From positions 67,735,350 through 67,799,349 of the forward strand of contig CM054113.1 of the NCBI GenBank assembly GCA_028673005.1: DNA of 64,000 nt, written 5' to 3'. The stretch comes from Tanypteryx hageni (Eukaryota > Arthropoda > Insecta > Odonata > Petaluridae). Shown piece by piece: positions 19,591 to 29,609 of the stretch. The first letter of the stretch is position 1. Every line of letters starts with the position of its first letter. Below the pieces are notes generated by a model. The model was given only the letters and a program-made list of their open reading frames with translations. It made no database searches and was not told where the DNA came from. Position numbers and translations under genes: made by a program.

Positions 19591-22457
19591 GCAAATGCCA
19601 CAATTTATCTCTTTTTGATACCCAATCTGCGTTAGAGGTGCATGAAATCCACCTGGGGTCTCCTTTGAACCCAGATAGATTATATAATAAATTTCAGGCA
19701 AATAGTGGTGAAAATCATTGGTGATTGTTTAAATAACTGCTCAATCAATCCGTACGCGTTTCATATGGTAGTAAATAACGTTGTGATTCACAAAGAAGAC
19801 ATGCAAGAAACCATATCAGTGCTTAGAAACGACTTTAATTTATAATATCTAAAATTATATCTGCGATTGCAAAGAAATGTTGAGAACCTACACTCATCAA
19901 TATTTAAATGATAAAAACACGGAATTTTAAATTTACGTATCTCATATTTGCATCTTATAACTTAGTTCAACTTATCAATGAATACACTGACTACACATGG
20001 TTTTCTCAGTTGCAAGTTCTTTACCAACATAAAATATACATTCTTAGCATCTCCAATCTCCTCTTCCGCGTTTTTTATCCCTGATCTCGGCGCTTTCAAC
20101 CACGTTCTGGAGAAGACGCTCGAATCTAGAAGAAATGACAGCATTCTTTATGATTTTTAGCATAACTCGGACGTACTGGTCGTCTCGTGATTTTGGATTC
20201 TGACTAATCTTTATTTAGCCCGATAAGGAAATAAACGTGGCGAACTTAAAGCTTGCGAATTATTATACGGTTGATATGGAAATACCTCCGAAAACTTCGG
20301 GAGCTATAAGCTAATGTTAAAACGACGCTGGAAGAAAGTGAAACAGGAATGACAATTGGTCGGCGGACTCCGAGAAGAAATGGAACGCGCATTTAGTATG
20401 AGGAATGGCTCGGTGCCACGTGAGGACGGACATTCGGCGAGCGTTTTGTAAGAATTCCAGGAGGAAATGACGAATGACCTTACCAGGAGCACAGGATAAG
20501 GCCAGTGTTATTCTTATTCACCAGAAAGATGACAAGGAAGACCTAAATAACCACAGATACATTTGCTCTCCGTCAATCACTTGCTCGTAACGTTGGTCTC
20601 TGGAAAATCGTCTTGTGGCATAAGAGGTCTCGACGCGACTCTATAGATATCGTCGATTCGGAACTCGTTTCAGGGCATACTGTTAAATCATCAAAGTGTG
20701 ATTAAACGTAAGCTTTAACTTGGCCTAGGTCATGTTCAATTCAAAGTTGTCCTTTGCTTAAGTATGTGTTATTTTCCTTGAAAAATAGGGAGAAATTTAA
20801 GTAAAAAATAATCATGCCCATAACCTCGTGTGGCTTTAATTCTTGATGCTTATGGTTCAATGCCGTAACATGCATTTAATCTAACAATGCCAAATTGACA
20901 AGGTGAGTTTCAAAAGTATAAAGAGCGTGAAAGCACTTCCATTCATTATTACATCCGGAAAAATAAAAAAGCTGGATGCAAGATAAAACGATTCATTCTT
21001 TACCGCGAAGAATTTCCAGCATTGAGCTGTTGGGACATAAAAACAAGATTCAACAGCTCAAGCAGGAAGGATTTTATTTATAAAAACTTCAGTTTTATCG
21101 GATTGCGTTATTGCTTTTCGAATAATGTCGAATGCCAACGGCAAAAATTACGACGAAAACATTTATTTTAATTTTCATGCATTGATGTAAAATTGCTCGT
21201 GGTTATAATTTCGGTGACACGAAAAACAGGTCAGTCAAAAAAATATTTTTTTAGATAAACGTATTCCAGCGCGACAACATTTGAAAACTCCGTCTCCATA
21301 GCAATTATCGGCTAGGAATAAAATTTGAAATAAGCAATTTTTTGTTTGTCAGCGTCGGAAGGATCGACTCGAAACTCGGCCTGCATGATAATAATTGATA
21401 GAAGGAAGCGAATTTCAGCAAAATAAAACTTTTGGTTGAGGAATAATGAACGGAGTAAGAAGAGAATGCCGTCGTTCAATTTGTTTCGTCGTTAAGCACA
21501 CCAAACTACATAATTGGAGTCCCTAGTTTCACGCCTGTCATCCCATCGGAATCGAAAGTAACCCATCCGTGACGCCTCAGGGTATGTGTCGAGACATTAC
21601 TTAATTTTATTCTAAAGATACTCAGCGTTGCGCCATCGATGAGGGAACTAACACCCTCTCGGACTGTCCCCTTGACATCCTTCGGTTCGACTCGACATGT
21701 GGGCGCGCATCGCGGTGAAACCTTACGCATATATAGATTCATTAGCGGCTAATTTTGCGCGCGAAGCCAAATGATTCCATCTTTGACCCATTTCTGCCCG
21801 AATTATTTTTCCCCAATTCGGTTTTTATTTTCAGCTTTAAAATTGGACTCCGGAGGCATAAATAAAACTATTTTTTTAATTCTCTCGGCCGAAAAAGCAA
21901 CGCCCTATATATTATTTAAGAATGTTTGAGTCGTTTTCCTGTGGGTTTGTTTTTTCCTCTCATAAATGAACGTCGGAAGATGAGCTGCGATTACTTAGTT
22001 TTTTTTTGCAGTTTTTTTCAAATTCTGTTACCAATTTTAAAAATTCGAGAATAAGAATTTCGATATAAAAATTTCTTGATTTTTCTTTTCAGCCATAAGG
22101 CGAACTCAATAGTTCTCTGGTAAATTAAAAAATGAAAAGGTTTCTCTTATTTTTTCCTAGAAGTTTACATTGATAAAGACAAATAAGAAACTCTTTTGGC
22201 TTAACTTTAGTATTTTCTCAAATCGCTCAGTTAAACGAAGATTTTCAAAATTAAATATGGCGAATACATTTTTTTTACGGTTGTAATCAAGATTGTTCAT
22301 GATGCATACCTCGGCGTTAATTCAAAATAGTTACGTAAAAATATCCGTACCTCTTTGTCAACATTTAATGAATTAAAATAAATGTTAATCGTATCGTTAC
22401 TATGCGTCGCTGGCTCTTGAATTTGCGCCAAATAAAAAAATAACGCATTTATTCCAT
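19591..22457. other. intergenic, CpG-rich, mostly unassigned
   Basis: No gene or transposon gene recognised. A hand count gives 16 CpG in 21001-21300, compared with 1 in the calpain intron sample. Contains one copy of the dispersed core repeat near 22,090. Confidence 0.6.
22085..22135. repeat. dispersed repeat core, copy 2
   Basis: Contains CAGCCATAAGGCGAACTC followed by AATAGTTCTCTGG, the diverged core seen at 8825, 26,040 and 52,880. The hairpin head of copy 1 was not found upstream, so this copy is probably truncated. Confidence 0.55.
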
Positions 22458-22535
22458 CCTTGCCGATGGCGAGATTCGATCCTACAACCTTAGCGTGTGA
22501 CGGTAGGCGGTACCGTTCTGCCTATCCCTCTTGCC
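22458..22535 (-). repeat. tRNA-like block (SINE head or decayed tRNA)
   Basis: On the minus strand an A-box-like TAGGCAGAACGG is followed about 40 bases later by a B-box-like GGATCGAATC, in a 78-bp block starting GGCAAGAGGG. Stems are weak and the B box is imperfect, so a functional tRNA is unlikely. It most likely belongs to a tRNA-derived SINE family. Confidence 0.4.
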
Positions 22536-22859
22536 ATTTTCGTTATTCACGTTTTCCGCGTAATGGCATGAACAAATCCACCGGCGATGTTTACCTCGCT
22601 TCCTGCATTCCATTTACGTAGCATCACTTTGTTTAAAGATTCTTCCACGAGAGGAATAGTGCTTTGTGAAACAATCCTCGTTAAGCATGTGAAAACACGC
22701 CTCCCCCCTTGCACACTCGTCTCTTGTCGCTATACTGAAGGAATTGGGCTAAACAAACCAAGACCTCGCATCAATTTTATGTAGCATAGCATTTGTCATA
22801 AAGGCGTCGGTAGCGCACGTCCGCGCGCATTCCGAAAGCGTCCAAATATTCCCCCATCC

Positions 22860-23210
22860 TTCAAAGCGCGACGAGGTTGAAATTCGGATACATAACGGGG
22901 GTGAGGAATTTTTTTTGTTTTCTTATGCAACGTCGTTTTTGTCGTTCTCCGGACTACCCGCATTGCAAAAAAAAAACAAAACCTCTCTTCCGTCCAGGGC
23001 ACCGCTCCGTCCGAGGTCGTCGGCAGAACCACCTGTACCTTCGAAGGGAGAGTGGTTCATGGCACCAGGCGGTGCATCCGTGGTATCTAACGGCAGCCCC
23101 TCGCACTTCTCTCCGCTTCCGCCAAGGAACGCGGGTTGAGAGTGTCGTCCCGCGACCTCTTTGTCCCCTTTCACGGGATGGGAAACCTGTACGAGTCCGG
23201 TAAGTGGTGT
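22860..23210 (+). other. GC/CpG-rich island with a donor-like end
   Basis: Within AT-rich DNA this 350-bp block is GC-rich and CpG-dense, ending TACGAGTCCG/GTAAGT near 23,200, a perfect donor. It looks like a promoter-proximal first exon or 5' UTR. Short frames exist in several phases but none matches a family I know. It may be the start of a gene whose other exons I cannot see. Chance is possible. Confidence 0.25.
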
Positions 23211-23448
23211 GACCGCCGAATATGCAATTCGTTTGTTTTTTTTTCGTTCCATCCCGTTCCGATTTCCGTCAATGTTGCTCGCGCCCTATTGCTTTGTTGT
23301 CCTCTAGGGAACGATTGATGTGGACTCCGGAAGTGAGATTTTCGTCGTTTGTTGTCTTTTTTTATCCATTAGGACTTGTGGTCTCTCGCTACGCTCGCTA
23401 CTCTCGTGGGGATGATTGATACGCGTGATAACGTCGCATGCAATAGAG

Positions 23449-24016
23449 CAGAAATCGGCCCGCGGGCCGGATGTGCCCTCCGAGAGCTCTTTATGCGGCC
23501 CGCGAATCTATGACAAAAAGTGATAGGCAAAATTTAACAAAATTTCGTATTTTTTCAGTCAAATTATGGTCTCGAAGCCGTTTCTGGCGAAGTTTTAACA
23601 CTATTAAATTATTTGGAGTTGATTTTCGCCAATATGATACCACAAGATTTCTAGGTATAGTACATTTCAGCAGTTCGTGCGGGTGAGGTGTGTCTACAGA
23701 TAGACCCGTGGGGTGAGGGGAAGAAAATACCAGCCAATAAGAGGTCGTAAATTTCCCTTTTCGCTCAAAATTTCTTGACGAACGCTGTTGACACGATTGC
23801 TCACGCTTTCCAATCGTATTACATGCTTCATCCGGATCTATTGGAGCATAGAACTTTACTCGTCAGCAGCTACCGATGAACTGAGCGAAATTGGAGTTCT
23901 TCATTATAACTTCGGATGTACTCACTCATCCGGCCCGTCGTAGCTCTCGTGACTTCCAATGCGGCCCTCCGAAGCATTCAAAACTACGAATGTGGCCCGC
24001 CATGCAGAAAAGGTGG
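23449..24016. mobile_element. hAT MITE, 568 bp, with perfect 8-bp TSD
   Basis: Flanked by CAATAGAG at 23441-23448 and 24017-24024. The left end carries CGGCCCGCGGGCCGG and GAGAGCTCTTTATGCGGCCCG. The right end has GTGGCCCGCCATGCAG, CGGCCCGTCG and GCGGCCCTCCGAAGCATTC. These GCGGCCCGC subterminal motifs are typical of a broad hAT group. The terminal bases on the right are eroded, but the duplication fixes both borders. Non-coding. Confidence 0.85.
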
Positions 24017-24024
24017 CAATAGAG

Positions 24025-24439
24025 CATGGCCATTCAAAGTATTGTACCAGACAACTCTCAAAGGAGTACAAAAAAATGTCTTTGCGGGTTTCAAGGTAAG
24101 TTTATCAGATAACGAAAATAAGTACCAAAAAGTTGATAAAACTATCTGAGGGGCACATTGAAAAAAATGTGATTGGCACTGCAATGGAATAATCATTCGG
24201 CCGGACGATCTCGGGTTTTGGTAGGTCGCCTAGGCATTCCGATTGGTTGGACACATTCGTATTTTGTGTCTTTTGTAAAATTTTACGATCCTTCGCGTAA
24301 TATGTTTTATTTATTTAGTTTCAAACACAGCACAGAGCCCCCATTACATTGAAACATATAACTGTAACAAATAATATAACATTAAAATAAATAACTATAA
24401 TAAATACGAGACAATAATATTAACAGCAATTGAAATGAT
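24025..24439. other. short AT-rich spacer, possible LINE 3' region
   Basis: No gene. The AT-rich stretch 24,300-24,430 adjoins the 3' side of the minus-strand LINE and may be its 3' UTR. No poly(A) or TSD could be fixed. Confidence 0.35.
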
Positions 24440-25880
24440 CATAACAAAACAGCGCCAGAAATTAGGGAAATGTAGGATTACGTAGTAGGTAGTTGATTAC
24501 AGAAAGAAGTGGCTGAGAAAATCTCAAGATTCTGAAGTGACGCCAGTAAGGAATTCTATGTAAACGGGAGACATTGCTTGTCTTCATAGGAGTCAACCCT
24601 TTTGAAAAATTTACAGTCATCAGCGTATAAAAGAATTTGGCAATTATGTGGGGCAATAACTTCAACTAAATCATCAATGTAAAGACTAAATAGTAGAGGT
24701 CCCAGGACGCTACCCTGGGGCACACCGGACAAGACTGGAATAGTAGATGAGGAGTGGCCATTAAGTACAACACGCTGTGTTCGGGAATAGAGATAATTTT
24801 CCAGGAGAGGGAGAAGAGGGCCATGTACGTTAAATCTATTGCTTAATTTATGAATAAGAAGTCTATGGTCAACTGTATCAAACGCATTAGCCAGGTAAAT
24901 ATAGCATACATCAACCTGGGATCTTTCTTCAAAGGCCAGAATGATTTCATGGTGTATGATAGTAAGATTCTTTAAACAAGAGCTCCCAGGTAGAAAACCA
25001 TGTTGTTGAGGAGAAATATAAGGATACGTGAAAGAGAACAAATGCCTGTGTATTATCTTTTCAAACATCGTGGATAATAGAGGGAGGATTGAGATTGGTC
25101 GATAGTTTGTGACATCTGCTCTGCTGCCACTTTTTAAAATGGGTGTTACATTGGCTGACTTCCATATGGCAAGGAAACGTCCACTGGACAGACACTTGTT
25201 ATAAATAACTGTTAATGGAATAAAAAAACCTCCGAAGTATTTTTTAAAAAGACAACTTATTCCATCGGAGCCGGAAGGTTTATTTTTATCCAGGGAAGCA
25301 AGTAAGTATCTGACCTCAGAAAAAGATGTGGAAATATTGGATAAGGAATCCGAAGAAATTGATGCAATAGAAGGAAGGGAATCAGTAGTAGAGGTAGGCA
25401 GAGAGAAATAGGAGGAAAAATAATTATTGAAAATACGCGGGCGATCATTACCTTGTGTAACAATATTTTGATATTTCATAAGATTAGGTATTCGTGATGT
25501 TCACCGCCTGGAGTTTACAAGTGACCAAAAACGTTTAGAATATGATTTCACTTCATCCGTAACACTCTCTACATAGTTTTTATAAACTCTTCTTAATAAA
25601 ATTTAGTCTCCTTATGTTATTAAAGTTTGTTTTGGTGTACTGGTTCGGATTGCTCTTACACAGCACAGCACGCATGTTTGTTTTTCATACAAAGCACTGC
25701 TTCACCAAAAGTCTTTTCTTTGCCAATTTCTTAGAAGGAACGCAATCAGCAATTACTTTGAAAACCAAATTGGAAAAAAGTACTTGGGTATCTCCGATAG
25801 TGATAAAAAGGTCATGAATAAAAGCATACACGTCTTTCAGATTTTTCAAGAAACCGTAATTAGTGATATTCATTGACAGT
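24440..25880 (-). pseudogene. non-LTR retrotransposon ORF2 fragment (CR1/jockey-type RT)
   Basis: Reading down the minus strand: VFKVIADCVPSKK near 25,740 (EN-RT linker), SKRFWSLVNSRR near 25,520, then RT from 25,479 to 24,556 with NKPSGSDGISCLF, NYRPISILPLLSTMFEKII, ISPQQHGFLPGSSC, ANAFDTVDHRLLIHKL (motif A Asp), SGVPQGSVLGPLLFSLYIDD, and ILLYADDCKFF (motif C YADD). RT motifs are well kept, but stops separate the linker segments, the frame shifts after the YADD region, and no endonuclease is seen. It is a 5'-truncated, decayed LINE copy. The exact clade (CR1, jockey or close) needs a tree. Confidence 0.85.
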
Positions 25881-25924
25881 AAATTATAAAAGGATATTTT
25901 CGTTGAGTAACATTGATGACGGCT

Positions 25925-26090
25925 GTCTTATAGCCGAATTGCACGTGTTTTTCATAAACGTTTTATGGCTTATTGGAGAAAATGTAAGTACTTATTTTTT
26001 AATTGGACTTTTTAAGCACCCATTTTATGAATTTGTTTATAGCCATTAGGCGAGCTCGATAAGTCTCTATTGAATTTCTGATAATTATTT
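25925..26090. repeat. dispersed repeat, copy 3
   Basis: Contains TTTTATGGCTTATTGGAGAA followed about 80 bp later by TATAGCCATTAGGCGAGCTC and GATAAGTCTC. Order and spacing match copy 1 (8740-8860), showing that the family unit is at least about 130 bp. Diverged. The 5' hairpin half is partial. Confidence 0.6.
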
Positions 26091-28275
26091 GACGAAATAG
26101 TATTCAGGCCGAACAAAATGTATCTATTCCGCAGGTAAACACGTAAAAAAAAGGACCGCGGATCGTCTTTTCTTATTCAAAACGTGTCGGCATTTCTGTA
26201 GCTGTTCCCAATTTTTTTCTCGGAATCAGTCCGCCTTAATTTAAATATTAATAAAGAGAGTGCGCCGCAATCCTGGTATACATTTCGAAGTGGTTACTTT
26301 AATATTGCACGTTATTTTTCATGGAAACAATTTTTCAGACACACGAACACACAAAAGCAAGCATAAAGTCGAAAGTGAAGCATCTCATTTCTCTGCGTCT
26401 TCGGCCGAATTTGTTATGCGAGACAAGTGTGGGACGTCTTAGACAAGAATAATTTAGTGGATTATTTTTTGTGTCACTATTGATATTTAATTAAAATGAA
26501 ACAAAATGGGTTACTTTGTTAGCAAGAGATTTTAAATTTAATACAGAGATAAATGAAATCTCGGGTAGGTTCGTAAAGGTACAAAACGAAATATTCGAAA
26601 AATGGCGTGTAGCGGCTAAGATCGAGCTATCTAAAATGAAAGGTCCATTTTTAGGTTAAATGTGACGCAACTTTATATTTTTATATAAAATGATTTGTTG
26701 TAATTTCGTATGGTCCTCAAATGTATCACGTTTTCTATTTTATTTATTAAATTCTAGTATAATTTTCTGTCCCTTGGAGTACCGAGTTTTATTTTGAATG
26801 AAAACTAAAACTTGGAGCTGCGCATTTAGTTAATCTAGTATATTTGGCTGTTGCTATTGAGAGAGGTATTTTACGACTGTTCGGAGTAATAAAACAACTT
26901 AAATCGGTTTTTTTTTAAACCACGCCATCGTTATCGGTGGATTGATTGGTCACGCCCCCTTATCACAAAAATGCACGACTTGGTGATTACGCGCATTTTA
27001 TCGATAACGTATTTTCCCCCCTTTTCAATGCTTCCTGTTACATATATTAAATTTCAGGATACTCAATCCTTCAGTTATCAACGTTTTAATTTTTCCGCTA
27101 TCGAAACATTTTCCACGAAACTTGTTGGTAATTTCTGGACTGGGTAAGCACGTATCTCATTCGACATCCGAATGTGACCATCTGTCCCGTGCTTCCAACG
27201 TTGGTTATTTATCCTATTCGACATTTTTAGTCGGAATTTCGACACCGCTGCATTTTTTTAAAATTCCAATCTATGCACTATCTTGAAATTTATCAAAACA
27301 AGATCCGGTTTTCCAACCTTTGTGTAGTTTTTGGGGCTGGCTAATTTATCAGTTGGATTCCAACTATAAATGGCGATCTCGGTGATCTTTTTCGGGTGGC
27401 GTAGCCAAGATTTTAATGTTACCTCAGAGTACCAGAATTTCTTAGCAGCGAGAACGGAAGGGTTTTTTTGACGTTCCGGTTCAAACGGGTTTAATGTTAG
27501 CGTTTGTTCATTATGAAATACTTGCGCGTAATTCCAGGATGGCCTATCTAGTGGGGAAAATGCACGTTCATCCCGACCTTCTCGCGCTTATCAATCGGAA
27601 CCACCAAAGAAGAATGTGTCCTCAGCGCTGGTGACGTGTGTAGGAAAAGCATTTTCGCGAGTGAGTACCAAAGCTTACACGTGCCATTCCTGTATCTCCT
27701 CTCGGGCGTTGTTATACAGCAAGTGTTGATCATCATATTTTCGCGCAAGAGAAGTAATTGCCATTTTTTACGAGGAATTACAGGCGGCTCTACACATTAG
27801 GGGGGCCCAACATTTTGCAAAAAAACATTATGGAGGAAGTTTTAAATTGGAATTCTAGTCGAAGAGGCCCCAAATGACTCTTGCCCAGAGCCCCAAGAAC
27901 TATTAAGGACCCCACTGGTTACGCCTACAGACTCAAAACGATTGAGTAAGTCGTATAAGCAATTTCTAAAAATCTAAGTGTCCGTCGGTTGTAATTAAAG
28001 GATTATTGATCTTTAACTATATTCCATCGCTTTGTAATTAACCGGCACCTATCGTTGACTCACGAAATTAACGGCTATTTCTTTATCATTCGATAAGTTG
28101 AGATCCCACGCATAAGTTTTTAATTTATTGTGCACGATTATGGAGAACGAATTATTTTTCCTGTTTTGTGGACCTTTTTTCTGAATCTTTATTGGGAGAT
28201 TGTGTATGTGTGTGCACGCAGTAAGATAGAGGGAACATATTATTCGGAAACCAACAGTTGAAATAGATGGGGGGG
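26091..28275. other. intergenic, unassigned
   Basis: No recognisable gene. Around 27,800-27,950 a GGGGGCCCAACATTTTGC-like stretch has a transposon-end look but no inverted partner was found. Confidence 0.5.
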
Positions 28276-29399
28276 AGCCTGTAGACACGTGGTTGTGTGG
28301 ACGTCCACGGCGGCAGAGGGAGACTTTCGGTCATCCGTCCTACGGCAAAATAGATACTAAAGCTAAAGTTTAAGTGTCTCACTGTGGGTAGAATGTTCTT
28401 CTGGATGGGGAGGGGAGAGGGGCTGGAGGAAATTGGAAAAAGATGGGGTTCAGGAAAACTGGAGGTGTTGGAGTATTTGGAGCGGGGGTGGGGGTGCTAT
28501 CGAACTGGCAGACCAGGGAAGGAAAGAGGGTTGAGGGTATCTATGTGGGCCAGTTACCATTGGCGGAGTTGTGGCCCAGAGAAGTTTTCTGGAAGTGTGA
28601 GTTGAGCGTGAGTGCATGGATTGCTGAGTGGTCGGCCACCGGATGGGAGCGCTTGTTTGTGACGCTATTCCGATGACAGTCCATATGGATGTTGTGGGGT
28701 GTGGTGGTGAGATCCACGTTAAAAGACGGGCGAGGAGATGAATTACGTTTTTGGAGATGCCGGTTCCGCGGGATGTGATGGGTTAGGTTATTTGGGTCTT
28801 TCGTATGGGAAGGACTCTGTGGTGGTGGACTTGTACCGAGTTCCTTCCGCCACAGGAGATCGCCGAGGTTTCTGAATTGGCGGAAGGTTATCAAAGAAGG
28901 CTTGGGGAAGAGAGTGTGTGTGTGTGTGTGATATGAGAATGGAATGAGCGGCGATGAGGACATTACTCAGTGCTTCGTGTAGTCTCGGGGGGAAGGCGAG
29001 GGTGAGGCGAGGGTGTGGGGATTGTCTCGAGTGCGTTGGTTGAGGTTTGGTGTGTGTCGTATAGGAGGAAGAATGGTCTGCTGTATTTCCTTCCGAAATA
29101 AGTCATGAGGATAACCTCGATAGACGCATATCAATATCCTCGTCTCTCTTTCCTTCCTTTGTCTGAACCTTCGATAGTAACCCCCGCTCCAAATAGTCCA
29201 ACATTTCCATTATTGCTGAACCCCGTCCTTTTCCCATTTCCCCTGCCCCTCCCCATCCGGAAGAACATCCTACCCCCAGTGAGAGAGAGACTTCAGCTGT
29301 AGTTTCTCTTTTGAAGAAGCGCGGATGCCCGAAAGCTTTAACAACAAATCTTCCTCTGTCGCCGTGAATATCCACACCACCAGGTAAGTGTTCACTGGC
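28276..29399. mobile_element. foldback element with about 280-bp inverted arms
   Basis: The left arm (28276-about 28555) and right arm (about 29105-29399) are inverted copies. Both hold TGTGGA-CACGGCG-CAGAGG, GGATGGGGAGGGG and TTTGGAGCGGGGG on the same relative strand, and begin AGCC-GT--ACAC. The centre (about 550 bp) has only short frames and a GT run at 28917-28931. Arm similarity drops in the ACTTTCGGTCATCC/CTTTCGGGCATCC region. Transposase-free foldback or Penelope-type terminal duplications are both possible. Class unresolved. Confidence 0.75.
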
Positions 29400-29595
29400 T
29401 ACCTCCTATCCCTTTCAACCACTGGTTGCCTGCTCATATATTTCTTCTTTTTTGTCTTTTACATATAGGATATATTAGGTGTTTCTTATCTTAATTTGAT
29501 GCTATTAGTACATTAACTATTTACTTTTAAATAAGGAAGGAGCGTTATTAATTTTTATACCGGGGGTCATAAGGGCGGATCCAGGCTTCATCAAT

Positions 29596-29609
29596 GGGGG
29601 GGGGGGGGG
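29596..29609 (+). repeat. homopolymer G run
   Basis: Fourteen consecutive G after CATCAAT, downstream of a GGGCGGATCCAGG motif. Length is prone to assembly or polymerase error. Confidence 0.8.

Noticed and set aside
22877..23252. Overlapping frames of about 75-109 codons on both strands in the GC-rich block
   Set aside because: High GC reduces stop codons in all frames; none shows a family motif, so I kept only the donor and CpG observation.
28541..28963. 140-codon minus-strand frame in the foldback element
   Set aside because: His/Asn/Pro/Ser-rich translation of GT/GA-rich repeat sequence overlapping one inverted arm; no domain recognised.
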